A stretch of DNA of 64,000 nucleotides, taken from contig JAWKTN010000003.1 of assembly GCA_041399065.1 (NCBI GenBank), positions 682,001-746,000 of the forward strand. Direction: 5' to 3'. Below the pieces are notes generated by a model. The model was not told the origin of the DNA, searched no databases, and saw only the letters and a list, made by a program, of their open reading frames with translations. Numbering within the stretch: the first letter of the stretch is position 1; the number at the start of each line of letters is the position of its first letter. This document shows positions 17,688-25,849 of this stretch, one piece after another. Source of the stretch: JAGQPD01 sp020426865. GTDB taxonomy: Bacteria; Planctomycetota; Planctomycetia; Pirellulales; Pirellulaceae. The position numbers and the translations under genes were made by a program.

Positions 17688-18044
17688 TCAACGAGGCCGC
17701 GGTCGATTCTGGCTTGAAAGCAACTGTCTACTTCGCATTTTGGCCCGCTCCCACTCTCCCTTCCGGGCGACTTCAATAATCTCGTCGAGCAAGTGGTGTT
17801 CGGTTTGCGAGATGTCGCCCTTTGCCTTACTAGTTGAGATCAGTTCAGCCGCCTGTTCCAATTGATCGTCAGCCTGACGATCGCAGACGTTGTATAGCAT
17901 CACGGAGTACTCGTAGGCATGTTGACCAATCGGTGGCTGCGAACATCCAACGCAGCAAATGACAACGGCAATGAATGCGCCGCAAGGGGCCGCAAGAGGT
18001 ATTCTAATGGCAGCAGTATCTGACACGTGTGAATTGATCATCAC
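17688..18044 (-). CDS. Small lipoprotein of unknown function
   Basis: 118 residues with an N-terminal hydrophobic segment and lipobox-like end (FIAVVICCVGCSQPP), so probably a membrane-anchored lipoprotein. The mature part is helical and charged (DDQLEQAAELISTSKAKGDISQTEHHLLDEIIEVARKGEWERAKMRSRQLL). Its ATG overlaps the TGA of the upstream DUF1559 gene as ATGA, so the two are translationally coupled. No family recognised. Confidence 0.7.
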   Translation of the reverse strand: MMINSHVSDTAAIRIPLAAPCGAFIAVVICCVGCSQPPIGQHAYEYSVMLYNVCDRQADDQLEQAAELISTSKAKGDISQTEHHLLDEIIEVARKGEWERAKMRSRQLLSSQNRPRPR

Positions 18045-19054
18045 GGCAATAACTCCTTCTCGGCGATACTCATCATGGCGGCAAACGATGCCAATTGAAT
18101 GTCTTCAGCAATCCAACGAACGGAGCCGTCTCCCATGGCAACGTTGGCACCTCCGTAGTGATCGCTTTGCATTTGCCCCACATGCAATGTCGGAAAATTC
18201 GGCGGATGAATGATGGGGTTTCCTAGAGGATCGCGCTCCCCGGCAGCCGGCCCGCTGTGGACGAGTACTAAGGTCGCGGCAGTTTCGGCGGAATTCTGCG
18301 GCGATTCGATGCGCGGATGAACGAAGGCACCAGGGACGACTCCCACCCACGTCTTGTCACTTAAACGGGCGGTGTGTTCGCCGAGAAAAATGGTTTGAGA
18401 AAGACCATCCCGCACGTCTTTTGTTGCCGTGTGCGAGTTACGGTAGAACGGTCCGTCGGCAATCCGGGAAACGTCCCCGTCAAACCCGCCGTTCGGACCA
18501 GAACAGTCTGCCCAGCATTCTTCCTGCCCATGACTGGCAACATAATGGGATCGACCAAGTTCAATCGTCCGGCCATCCGATCGTAATGGAACCTCCGATT
18601 TGTCGACGACCTCAAATGGCCCGCGCTGGCCAGCCACTGTTGGGCAGAGGAACACCGGGAGGCTTCGCCCCACGTATGCCCGATGGGTCGCTGACCAAAA
18701 CGGCTCGTCCCATTTGGCTTCTCCATCCGGAAGCGACTCTTCGAGAAATGGCGCCAACAGGGCTCCCCATGCCCATCCGGGCGGCGCATCCCAGGTGAGG
18801 CTATCGCGATGCGAGATCCAGTACGGTTGGCGGTGACCGGAAACGTATGCCGGTGGAAACGTTTGCTGGGCGGATTCAAAGTTGTGCAGGGCCACACCAA
18901 GCTGTCGCAAATTGTTGACACATTGTGCACGACGCCCCGATTCCCTGGCCGCGGTTATGGCGGGCAACGACAAGGCCATTAGCAAGCCGACAATCGCCAC
19001 AACGACCAGCAATTCAACCAACGTAAATGCGGACGCTCGATAGGCCCTGGCCAT
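18041..19054 (-). CDS. DUF1559 domain protein with prepilin-type N-terminus
   Basis: 337 residues. It begins with a type IV prepilin-like signal, FTLVELLVVVAIVGLLMALSLPAITAARESGRR, followed by AQCVNNLRQLGVALHNFESA, the DUF1559 hallmark (SBP_bac_10 type), and ends with the C-terminal H-X9-DG-like motif around DHYGGANVAMGDGSVRWI. These proteins form a very large family restricted mostly to Planctomycetota and Verrucomicrobiota and are thought to be pseudopilin-like surface or periplasmic proteins. A strong purine-rich ribosome site (GGAGGGAGGAG) precedes ATG 19054. Two 14-bp operator-like repeats lie in the divergent region towards mntR, suggesting metal-dependent control. Confidence 0.9.
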   Translation of the reverse strand: MARAYRASAFTLVELLVVVAIVGLLMALSLPAITAARESGRRAQCVNNLRQLGVALHNFESAQQTFPPAYVSGHRQPYWISHRDSLTWDAPPGWAWGALLAPFLEESLPDGEAKWDEPFWSATHRAYVGRSLPVFLCPTVAGQRGPFEVVDKSEVPLRSDGRTIELGRSHYVASHGQEECWADCSGPNGGFDGDVSRIADGPFYRNSHTATKDVRDGLSQTIFLGEHTARLSDKTWVGVVPGAFVHPRIESPQNSAETAATLVLVHSGPAAGERDPLGNPIIHPPNFPTLHVGQMQSDHYGGANVAMGDGSVRWIAEDIQLASFAAMMSIAEKELLP

Positions 19055-19071
19055 CTCCTCCCTCCATTAAC

Positions 19072-19117
19072 TTAGCCTCGGTTAAATTTGTACTGCCTAG
19101 AATTTAGCCATTGCTAA
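19072..19117. promoter_or_regulatory. Two DtxR/MntR-like operator sites
   Basis: TTAGCCTCGGTTAA (19072-19085) and TTAGCCATTGCTAA (19104-19117) share 11 of 14 positions, start 32 bp apart (about three helical turns) and are each partly palindromic; the second is embedded in the perfect inverted repeat ATTTAGC-N4-GCTAAAT (19102-19119). They lie between the DUF1559 start and the divergent mntR gene, 18 and 50 bp upstream of the DUF1559 ATG. TTAGCC-type inverted repeats are the usual shape of DtxR-family sites. Binding by the adjacent MntR is inference. Confidence 0.55.
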
Positions 19118-19141
19118 ATCACCTGTCAAGAGGAGCCTGAG

Positions 19142-19170
19142 TTTCGATTTTGCCAGGATTTGTCTATACT
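19142..19170 (+). promoter_or_regulatory. Possible sigma70-type promoter of mntR
   Basis: TATACT at 19165-19170 (5/6 to the -10 consensus) with a weak TTTCGA -35 at 19142-19147 and a 17-bp spacer, 54 bp upstream of the mntR ATG. The -35 match is poor, so this is only a candidate. Confidence 0.3.
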
Positions 19171-19223
19171 TGGCGTACGCTTTTGGTGGAGAGGATTCGT
19201 AAATCGAGTTGTCGGCGAAGATT

Positions 19224-19652
19224 ATGGCAAAAGACACAGCCCAAGGAGCGCATCGATTCCGGCGGACGCGACGGGATCATGCAACGGAAATCACTCACGA
19301 CTATGTGGAAATGATCGCCAAGATCGAAGCAATGCACGGCGAGTGCCGGGGCTCGGATCTGGCTCGTCAGTTCGCTGTCAGTCACGTGACGGTGACCAAA
19401 ACTGTCGCTCGGCTCAAGAAAGATGGCTGGGTGCAAACCGTTCCTTACGGCCCATTGACGTTGACGGCCAAGGGCAAGCGTCTGGCCAAGACCGTTCGCG
19501 CTCGACACGAAACCGTACTGGCGTTCTTGAAAGCCATCGGGGTGAGCGAGGAAACGGCGGAAGCAGATACCGAGGGTATTGAGCACCATGTCAGCCCGGA
19601 AACACTCCGCTGCTTTCGCAGGTTCCTGAAACAAAATAAGCTATCCAATTGA
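19224..19652 (+). CDS. mntR: Manganese-dependent transcriptional regulator MntR (DtxR family)
   Basis: 142 residues from ATG 19224 (MAKDTAQGAHRFRR); a TTG at 19209 would add five. Winged-helix domain with HDYVEMIAKIEAMHGECRGSDLARQFAVSHVTVTKTVARLKKDGWV, wing PYGPLTLTAKGKRLAK, and the metal-binding/dimerisation region RARHETVLAFLKAIGVSEETAEADTEGIEHHVSPETL, very like proteobacterial MntR (RHxxVxxFLxxLGVSxxxAxxDAEGxEHHVSxETL). The His/Glu/Asp ligands of the Mn site are present. It has no SH3-like third domain, as usual for MntR. It would repress Mn or metal uptake genes when Mn is bound; the divergent DUF1559 operon with two operator-like sites is a likely target. Confidence 0.9.
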   Translation: MAKDTAQGAHRFRRTRRDHATEITHDYVEMIAKIEAMHGECRGSDLARQFAVSHVTVTKTVARLKKDGWVQTVPYGPLTLTAKGKRLAKTVRARHETVLAFLKAIGVSEETAEADTEGIEHHVSPETLRCFRRFLKQNKLSN

Positions 19653-19766
19653 GACAAATCTGCTAATCTAAACGGGCGTACTTCTCGATGGACTTGCCAC
19701 GGCCGGGCATAGGTTGGCCGAGTGCGGTATTCCAAAAGAAACAACGGTTGCAAGAGGAGCGATAAG

Positions 19767-20825
19767 GTGGGGTATTTCGTCGGAGTGGACGTTGGTGGCA
19801 CGACCAGTACGGTAACCATTGGCAACGACGCCCGGGATGTGGTGCATGTTACGGAACAGTTCGAAACAAACGCAGCGAAAGGTCCACAGGCGTCGATTGC
19901 AGCCATTGTCGAGCACGTTCTGGCTGGCGTCCAAACCATTGGCGGGGAACCTCACGAAATCGTATCCGTGGGATTGTCGACGCCTGGACCAGCCACGTTC
20001 GACGGCATCCTGCTGAAGACCCCGAACCTCAACCCTGAATTCTGGGACCGGTATCCTATTCGCCAAGAGCTTGAGAAGGCATTTCGGGCCCAGTCGTTGG
20101 GGCTGTCGGTACATTACATCGGCGACGGGCAAGCTGCGGCATTGGGCGAGTTTGCTGTTCGCAAAGGGGTCGTCCAGTGGTCCCGCCGTGCCGAAGTACG
20201 ATCGCAAGCCAACCTGTCATCCTTGTTTATGGTGATCGTCGGAACGGGACTTGGGGGAGGCGAAGTTCGCGACGGCCGAGTCGTGCGGGGACTCGAGGGC
20301 CGAGCGGGTCACGCTGGGCATATCCTCTTGCCAGAATACGCATTTCGCTACGAACACGACCGTCAGCTTCAAGTTGGCAATGCTTATTGTACCGTCGAAT
20401 CGGCGGTCTCGCTGACAGGCCTGGCCCATCAGCTAGGCTATCGGTTGACTCTCGACACCTGGAAGAACCATCCGCTAAATCAACAAGATGGCACGAATAA
20501 GGACAAGGCCAAACAGCTACGCAAGTTAGCAGATGGAGGCGACGCGTTGGCGCTGGAGCTGTTCGATGACCAGGCCCGCGCTTTAGGAATTGCTCTATTG
20601 AGCATCAACTATCTGGGGGACTATGACCTTCTGGTAATCGGGGGCGGGGTGTGCGATCTTTCGACAAACGTACGCGATCGGTATCGCAAGATCGCTGAAG
20701 ATACCTATCGGCAATACGCGCTGGACGGCTTCCGCAACCTAGCGGGCTTTGAGTTTTCCGCCTGTGGCGACGAAGCACCCGTCATTGGAGCGTTAGTCCA
20801 CGCCTACGAAGCGGTCACTTCATAG
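19767..20825 (+). CDS. ROK-family sugar kinase
   Basis: 352 residues from GTG 19767 (VGYFVGVDVGGT), chosen because AAGAGGAG ends 7 bases upstream; a GTG at 19722 would add 15 unconserved residues. N-terminal phosphate loop GVDVGGTTSTVTIG, then SVGLSTPGPA, a catalytic-region IGDGQAAALGEFAVRKG, MVIVGTGLGGGEVRDGRVVRG, and EGRAGHAGHILLP. The usual ROK zinc motif (CxCGxxGCxE) is not intact: the corresponding place reads QVGNAYCTVESAVS. Likely a glucokinase-type or N-acetylhexosamine kinase; substrate uncertain. It ends convergently with ftr, overlapping by 11 bp. Confidence 0.82.
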   Translation: MGYFVGVDVGGTTSTVTIGNDARDVVHVTEQFETNAAKGPQASIAAIVEHVLAGVQTIGGEPHEIVSVGLSTPGPATFDGILLKTPNLNPEFWDRYPIRQELEKAFRAQSLGLSVHYIGDGQAAALGEFAVRKGVVQWSRRAEVRSQANLSSLFMVIVGTGLGGGEVRDGRVVRGLEGRAGHAGHILLPEYAFRYEHDRQLQVGNAYCTVESAVSLTGLAHQLGYRLTLDTWKNHPLNQQDGTNKDKAKQLRKLADGGDALALELFDDQARALGIALLSINYLGDYDLLVIGGGVCDLSTNVRDRYRKIAEDTYRQYALDGFRNLAGFEFSACGDEAPVIGALVHAYEAVTS

Positions 20826-21714
20826 CCGAAAGCAATTGCCGCAAATGGAAGTGGTATTTTCCTAGTTGACCACCGTAGTTGCCGGCAGTAATGGCCACGA
20901 TATTGTCACCTGTCGCCGCTTGCATCGCGGCCGTCATCGCCGTCGCGACGGCGGCTTCACTAATACCGTCCACCACGATCTCCAGCGCGCAATTCGCTGC
21001 TTCGTGCAACTTCGAATCGACCCGACCACGTAACGTAGGGCAATACGAGTCGGAGGTGGAGGCCTTGAGTCCTTTGTAGCGCGAGCCGACTTTACTTCCG
21101 CTCCGAGCCACCCCGCCGGGGAACGGAGTTATTGAACCTTCCAACGGAGCAATGGCTTCCACACCTCGCCTGGCCGCATCAAGCGTAGCGCGCAGCGTTC
21201 TCCCTTGAATGATAATATTGCCGCCGGCAACCCCCTTGGCGACATGCCCGATATCACAAATGGTGAATTCGCCGTCCATCACCGGTATCCGCCAAAACCG
21301 GTCTCCCCCAATCACCTTACTCTTCTGAAATCCATCGCCGAAAAAGCGAATCTGTTTGCCAAGAGGAAAATGCTCCAGCTCCGGATCATCGAGACCATCG
21401 AAGATGGCAGTTGATGGACATGTCATGATGCACTGACCAACGCGATTGGCCATTGCCTTGCCGATTGCATCGACATGGAAACCGAATGCCAGGACCGACG
21501 CACCGGGTCGCCCATCCGGGCTTTCGGTCGGGCCTACGAGCCGCTCGACGCCAATTTCCAGGTCGCACGAGATGACCGACGACCCATATCCGGTGAATTC
21601 TCGCAAGGCTGCATCCAGCCAGAATTCATCTTCCGCAGTGACAAGTAAACGCGTGTAGCGCATCCCGAAAGCTTCTGCGAAGCTATCGACTACTTCGGTG
21701 TTCCCAATCAGCAA
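20815..21714 (-). CDS. fhcD: Formylmethanofuran-tetrahydromethanopterin formyltransferase
   Basis: 299 residues when started at TTG 21714, which sits 6 bases after AAGGAG and reproduces the usual N-terminus (IGNTEVVDSFAEAFGMRYTRLLVTA) and family length (~297). It transfers the formyl group between methanofuran and tetrahydromethanopterin in H4MPT-linked C1 oxidation/reduction. Typical segments: GYGSSVISCDLEIGVER, RPGASVLAFGF, QCIMTCPSTAIFDGL, FRIPVMDGEF-like FWRIPVMDGEFTICD, GVAGGNIIIQG, PFPGGVARSGSKVGSRYKGL. Planctomycetes are known to carry these archaeal-like C1 genes. Other pathway genes (fae, mch, mtdB, fhcABC) are not in this window. An earlier in-frame start up to 21828 would add a non-homologous leader. 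Confidence 0.9.
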   Translation of the reverse strand: MLIGNTEVVDSFAEAFGMRYTRLLVTAEDEFWLDAALREFTGYGSSVISCDLEIGVERLVGPTESPDGRPGASVLAFGFHVDAIGKAMANRVGQCIMTCPSTAIFDGLDDPELEHFPLGKQIRFFGDGFQKSKVIGGDRFWRIPVMDGEFTICDIGHVAKGVAGGNIIIQGRTLRATLDAARRGVEAIAPLEGSITPFPGGVARSGSKVGSRYKGLKASTSDSYCPTLRGRVDSKLHEAANCALEIVVDGISEAAVATAMTAAMQAATGDNIVAITAGNYGGQLGKYHFHLRQLLSAMK

Positions 21715-21832
21715 TCGCGACTCCTTGCACGAATGTAACGGCAACGCGGATACAAATGGCAACACAGCGACCAGGCAGATGCCTGGCCGCTGCGCGCCAA
21801 ACGGTAATGGCTTGTTGACGCTCGCCAAACGC

Positions 21833-23506
21833 CTAGCGTCCGGCGACCCTTACCAACGGCTGACCCATTCGGCTGGCCAGATCCTGCACGTAATGCAAAT
21901 CCGAATCGCTCAACCGATCAAAGGAAACCTTGGCATAACGGCCGTTTTCCTTCAACAGCTGAACGAAGTTATCGCCAATCTTGACAAGCCGCCCGTGGGT
22001 TTCGAAATTGCCCGTATTGTCCACCCACTTGCGCACCGGCATTTGGCCTTGGGCGAGCGTTTGGGCGGTAGGTTTTTGATTCTTGGTTGTCGCTGTAAAA
22101 CGGACGCGATCTCCCTGCGTGGTGATCCCAAAGAGATCATCGATGTTTTCCGTCGCCTCATCTGCAGCGGGCACATCATCCTTAGCAGGGGATTCCAGAC
22201 TTTCGAACAACTCATCCGTTGCCGCTGGTTGGGCATCAATTTCTGCTGGAGCGGCATCGAACATGTCGGCCGGTTCGGTCGCTGTCGCCGGTTCAACAGC
22301 ATCATCACGGACGGCGTCGCTGCCACCAAAGATATCGTCAATCGAGCCAGCCGGGTCATCGGCCGGTGGGGCATCGAGACCTTCACCTGGCAGATCAGCT
22401 GGCGCGGGAGTATCGAACATGTCCCCGCCATCGTCCGGCAATCCGGGTTCGACCGCATCGTCGGGGGCAAAGAGACCGTCGTCGCCTGCCGGCTCCATTA
22501 CCGGCTCGTCGAAGCCTCCCGCCGGTGCATCACCTGGCAAGTCATCGAGCGGATCGTCGGTGACGGGATCGGGAGTCGCTACCGCTGGATCGTCAACGGC
22601 GCCGCCGTCGGCTGGCTCGACCGGCTGTGTATCAAATATATTACCCAAATCGTCCAAGCCCCCTTCGTTGGCCGCAGGCGCCGGCGTGAGCTCGTCACGA
22701 CCACCAACCAAATCGTCCAAATCAGTGCCACCATCGTCGGCCGCCGCCTCGCGGCCAGTGTCCACCGCCGGAGACTCGTCTGCCGGTGCCGCCAAATCGT
22801 CGGCGGCAGGCGCCACGCTGGGAACAGCATCCAGATTGTCAAGTGGCTGCGATGGTGCCGCGACGCCGTCATGAATCACTTCGCCACCGTCCGATACAAC
22901 GCCCTCCACGACACTCCCTTCGTCACTCCCGTAGATCCCGTAGATCACGCCCGATTCTACCGGATACGACTCGCCTACAATCCCCTCGGTGACGATTTCA
23001 CCACCGCAGGTCGCACAGCCACCCCCGCCGCACGACGGGCAAGAGGAGACTTCGTACCCGGCCACTTCCGATACAATCTCCAAGGTGCCGGAGCAGGCCG
23101 ACGACACTGAACTGCCACTACAAATCGAACACCCTTGATCCAGGCATGCATGGTAACCCGGCACTTCGCTGACGATCGTCGCCTCGCACCCGCAACAATC
23201 CGACAAAACGGGAGTGCTACAGTCATTGCAGGCGTTTGCACAACTTTCAACAACCGGCGCGGAATAGGAACAACTCGCCACGCTGCGACACCCTCGCGTC
23301 ACAATCCCCCAGCTTGGCATGGACCATGCCGACCGACATCGCACGACCGGCGCATAGGAGATGCTTGTCGCGCATGGCGACCAACCACAGCACCTGCCCA
23401 ACCCGTGCAGCCATAAGCCAGCGGTTGCCTGCTGAACCGTCATTGTTACAACTATCATCCAAACCAACGTCACTCGTGCGAGTCGGTGAATGGTTTTCCA
23501 AGTCAT
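21833..23506 (-). CDS. Secreted SHD1-domain protein with Cys-rich and acidic low-complexity regions
   Basis: 557 residues from ATG 23506 (MTWKTIHRLARV), which starts a signal peptide with hydrophobic core LVWMIVVTMTVQQATAG. After it, residues ~30-180 are rich in Cys pairs (CCG, CSYSAP, CANACNDC, CCGC, CSIC, CPSCGGGGCATCGG), then ~200 residues of Asp/Pro/Ala-rich low complexity (DDLAAPADES-like repeats, DIFGGSDAV, DLFG) with no fold expected. The last ~70 residues are an SHD1 (SLA1 homology domain 1) module: KWVDNTGNFETHGRLVKIGD...VQLLKENGRYAKVSFDRLSDSDLHYV. SHD1 proteins are numerous in planctomycetes and probably extracytoplasmic; role unknown. The long + strand open frames opposite it are artefacts of its biased composition. 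Confidence 0.82.
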   Translation of the reverse strand: MTWKTIHRLARVTLVWMIVVTMTVQQATAGLWLHGLGRCCGWSPCATSISYAPVVRCRSAWSMPSWGIVTRGCRSVASCSYSAPVVESCANACNDCSTPVLSDCCGCEATIVSEVPGYHACLDQGCSICSGSSVSSACSGTLEIVSEVAGYEVSSCPSCGGGGCATCGGEIVTEGIVGESYPVESGVIYGIYGSDEGSVVEGVVSDGGEVIHDGVAAPSQPLDNLDAVPSVAPAADDLAAPADESPAVDTGREAAADDGGTDLDDLVGGRDELTPAPAANEGGLDDLGNIFDTQPVEPADGGAVDDPAVATPDPVTDDPLDDLPGDAPAGGFDEPVMEPAGDDGLFAPDDAVEPGLPDDGGDMFDTPAPADLPGEGLDAPPADDPAGSIDDIFGGSDAVRDDAVEPATATEPADMFDAAPAEIDAQPAATDELFESLESPAKDDVPAADEATENIDDLFGITTQGDRVRFTATTKNQKPTAQTLAQGQMPVRKWVDNTGNFETHGRLVKIGDNFVQLLKENGRYAKVSFDRLSDSDLHYVQDLASRMGQPLVRVAGR

Positions 23507-23677
23507 CGTTGTGCTCCGTTCCAGGGAATTTCTCATGGGCCGTACCGTGCTTCGGTACCGTAATATCCAGTTCATGCTAACTGCGGAGGGCACCAATCGC
23601 AACGGTTGAAACACTGCCGAAAGCAGGAAAAATAGCGACGAGAATGCAGGAAATAACGGCAATGCCGCCTTCGCGTT

Positions 23678-24634
23678 TCAACCGGTCCCCCCTTTCTCGA
23701 TCCGCCAACATCGATGAATTCGCCGATTGCGAAAATCCTCCGGCACCGTCTGCCGGCTGATCTCACGCACCTGGATTCCCTTCAAACCGTCTATTTCCAG
23801 CTGAAATTTCCGGAAATTACTAGAGAAAAGGATGATGCCGCCCGGGCTCAAATGCCGCACGACTTTCGACAACAATGCACCATGATCTCGCTGCACCTGC
23901 CAATCCCCTTCCGTCCGCTTGCTGTTGGAGAACGTAGGCGGGTCAACCACCACCAGATCGTACTGACTTCGATCGTCCAGCGAATTCACAAATCGCATTG
24001 CGTCCTCTTGCACCCACCGATGAGTCGGGCCATGGAGATCGTTCAGTAGAAAGTTCTTTTTGCCCCATTGCACGTAGGTCTTCGACAGATCCACCGTCGT
24101 GGTCTCCACGGCACCCCCGGCTGCAGCATAGACCGAGAAGGAGCCGGTATAACCAAACAGGTTCAAGAACCTTGTTCCTGGGGCCAGCTTTCGCACCATG
24201 TTTCGCGTGCATCGATGATCGAGGAACAATCCAGTGTCGACGAAATCCGACAAATTGACCAAAAACTTCAGCCCTCCTTCGCTGACAACAAACTCGCGTC
24301 GGGCCAGGTCCAACCTACGGTACTGCGATGCGCCTCGTTGCCGATCACGAAGTTTGCAGAACACCAACGCCGGATCCGTATCGAGCGCCTCCGCTGCCGT
24401 GTCGCACATTACTTTCAGCCAACGCGCGTGCTCAAATTCGGTACGATTGTGGGGCCGTGCGAATTCGGCAATGTGCAGACATTTCTCGTAGCGATCGACG
24501 ACCAAGGGTACTGCGGGAATGTCCCGCTCGTACAATCGATAACAGGTAATCCCGCGTGACGGCCAACGTCGCAGGTGGCGAGCCATCTTTACCAATCGGT
24601 TCCGAAATTCCGTCACCGTCGCTTCCTGTGTCAC
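23678..24634 (-). CDS. RlmK-like 23S rRNA (guanine-N7) methyltransferase
   Basis: 318 residues. It matches the C-terminal (RlmK, YcbY-type) half of E. coli RlmKL: FRNRLVKMARHLRRWPSRGITCYRLYERDIPAVPLVVDRYE, CKLRDRQRGASQYRRL, NLSDFVDTGLFLDHR, the SAM-binding FLNLFGYTGSFSVYAAAGGA, and the catalytic DLVVVDPPTFSNSKR. RlmK makes m7G2069 in 23S rRNA. Here it is a stand-alone protein with no RlmL/THUMP half in the vicinity. It ends the convergent block with the SHD1 protein upstream on the same strand and is 9 bp from the metallophosphoesterase gene, probably in one operon. Confidence 0.87.
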   Translation of the reverse strand: MTQEATVTEFRNRLVKMARHLRRWPSRGITCYRLYERDIPAVPLVVDRYEKCLHIAEFARPHNRTEFEHARWLKVMCDTAAEALDTDPALVFCKLRDRQRGASQYRRLDLARREFVVSEGGLKFLVNLSDFVDTGLFLDHRCTRNMVRKLAPGTRFLNLFGYTGSFSVYAAAGGAVETTTVDLSKTYVQWGKKNFLLNDLHGPTHRWVQEDAMRFVNSLDDRSQYDLVVVDPPTFSNSKRTEGDWQVQRDHGALLSKVVRHLSPGGIILFSSNFRKFQLEIDGLKGIQVREISRQTVPEDFRNRRIHRCWRIEKGGTG

Positions 24635-24643
24635 GACATCACC

Positions 24644-25849
24644 CTAGCCGCTGTTGCTTGAACGAAGCACAAGCCGAGCCAATTCGGGACGGCAATTCCA
24701 ACGCAGCGGCCGCACTCCGGAAATTCCTCGGCTAACGTGCAACAGGGTGGGAGGTACAAAAAACGTACCTGACGCGTGTGTCGTACCGTGGATGCTCGGA
24801 GCAAACACGGGCCCAATCACCGGCAACCGTACCTGACCGCCATGCGTATGGCCAGCCAGCATCAGATCGATGTCGCACCGTCGTGCCCAGTGCAACAAAT
24901 CGGGCGTATGTGTCAGGCCGATGCGCAATTGGGGATGCTCGCTCGTGCCCAGCGGACGGTCCTCAAGGCGTGCAGCGTGCCGAAACCATGGATACTCATT
25001 TCCAGCAATCAAGATCGTGCGGCCCCGCACGTTGACTGGCACCCAACGACCTCCTACGCCAACGCACCCCGCATCCTCCAAACGCCGACGCAATCCGGTC
25101 TCATCGCGCACACGGAGATCGTGATTCCCCAACACATAGTACACGCCATGTCGCGATTGCAGTCGCGATAGGATTCGCTCAATCCACGGGAGACACTTGA
25201 CTTTGTCGATAATATCCCCCGTAATCGCTACGATGTCGGCTGGCCATCCATTCGCCTGTTCCACCATCTCCTCAAAAAACGCTTCCGTCAATTGACCCGT
25301 GAAATGCAAATCCGATAAGTGGGTCAGTCGCAGACCATCCAGGTGAGGATCGAGTTGCGGGAGCAAGAGTGACTTTTCGGGAGCATCGACTTGAAGGATC
25401 TCATTGCCGGGAATGGCCGCAAACGCCGCCGTCAGCCAAGTTCCCGTAGGCCGATGGCCGATCCGCTGCGTGACGTTAATCGATGTGGTATGATTGGATA
25501 TTAACCGTTCCGTTGTTGGACGGAACCAGACTTGGCGGGCGCGGAGGACGATCGCAGCCATTGCTGCGACGATGGAAACTACCAGGTAACCGGCAAGGAA
25601 CGAGGACCATCCGTCCCACGAAGGACGTAGACCGCTGACCTCATTCTGCAAAGCCCAGATGCCAACGGCAACGGGAACTCCCAGCGCGAAGAGGTACCAG
25701 AACGCATCGAACAACTTCAGCGACCATCGCGGCAACCCGGTGCCGTGCATACGATTGATGATCGCCACGCACAGACAGACGTGCCCCAACAGTGCGCCTG
25801 AAATGAACACCAGGTACATCACCGTCGATAACTCATGTCGCAGAAGCAA
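24644..25849 (-). CDS. Membrane metallophosphoesterase (YkuE/YaeI type)
   Basis: 401 residues. N-terminal ~110 residues hold several hydrophobic helices (TVMYLVFISGALLGHVCLCVAI, FAWYLFALGVPVAVGIWAL-like, FLAGYLVVSIVAAMAAIVL). The C-terminal phosphoesterase domain has all five metal blocks: LRLTHLSDLHFTG (DxH), DIVAITGDIIDK (GD), YYVLGNHD (GNHD), IGLTHTPDLL (H) and LMLAGHTHGGQVRLP (GHxH). YaeI/YkuE relatives act on UDP-2,3-diacylglucosamine or other phosphodiesters at the membrane; the substrate here is not known. Its start overlaps the end of the upstream PAS-GAF-receiver gene by 17 bp, so the two are coupled. Confidence 0.88.
   Translation of the reverse strand: MLLRHELSTVMYLVFISGALLGHVCLCVAIINRMHGTGLPRWSLKLFDAFWYLFALGVPVAVGIWALQNEVSGLRPSWDGWSSFLAGYLVVSIVAAMAAIVLRARQVWFRPTTERLISNHTTSINVTQRIGHRPTGTWLTAAFAAIPGNEILQVDAPEKSLLLPQLDPHLDGLRLTHLSDLHFTGQLTEAFFEEMVEQANGWPADIVAITGDIIDKVKCLPWIERILSRLQSRHGVYYVLGNHDLRVRDETGLRRRLEDAGCVGVGGRWVPVNVRGRTILIAGNEYPWFRHAARLEDRPLGTSEHPQLRIGLTHTPDLLHWARRCDIDLMLAGHTHGGQVRLPVIGPVFAPSIHGTTHASGTFFVPPTLLHVSRGISGVRPLRWNCRPELARLVLRSSNSG

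Noticed and set aside
22083..22874. Long Ser/Pro-rich + strand open frame opposite the SHD1 protein
   Set aside because: Reverse complement of an Asp/Pro/Ala-biased coding region with no start context or homology; compositional artefact.
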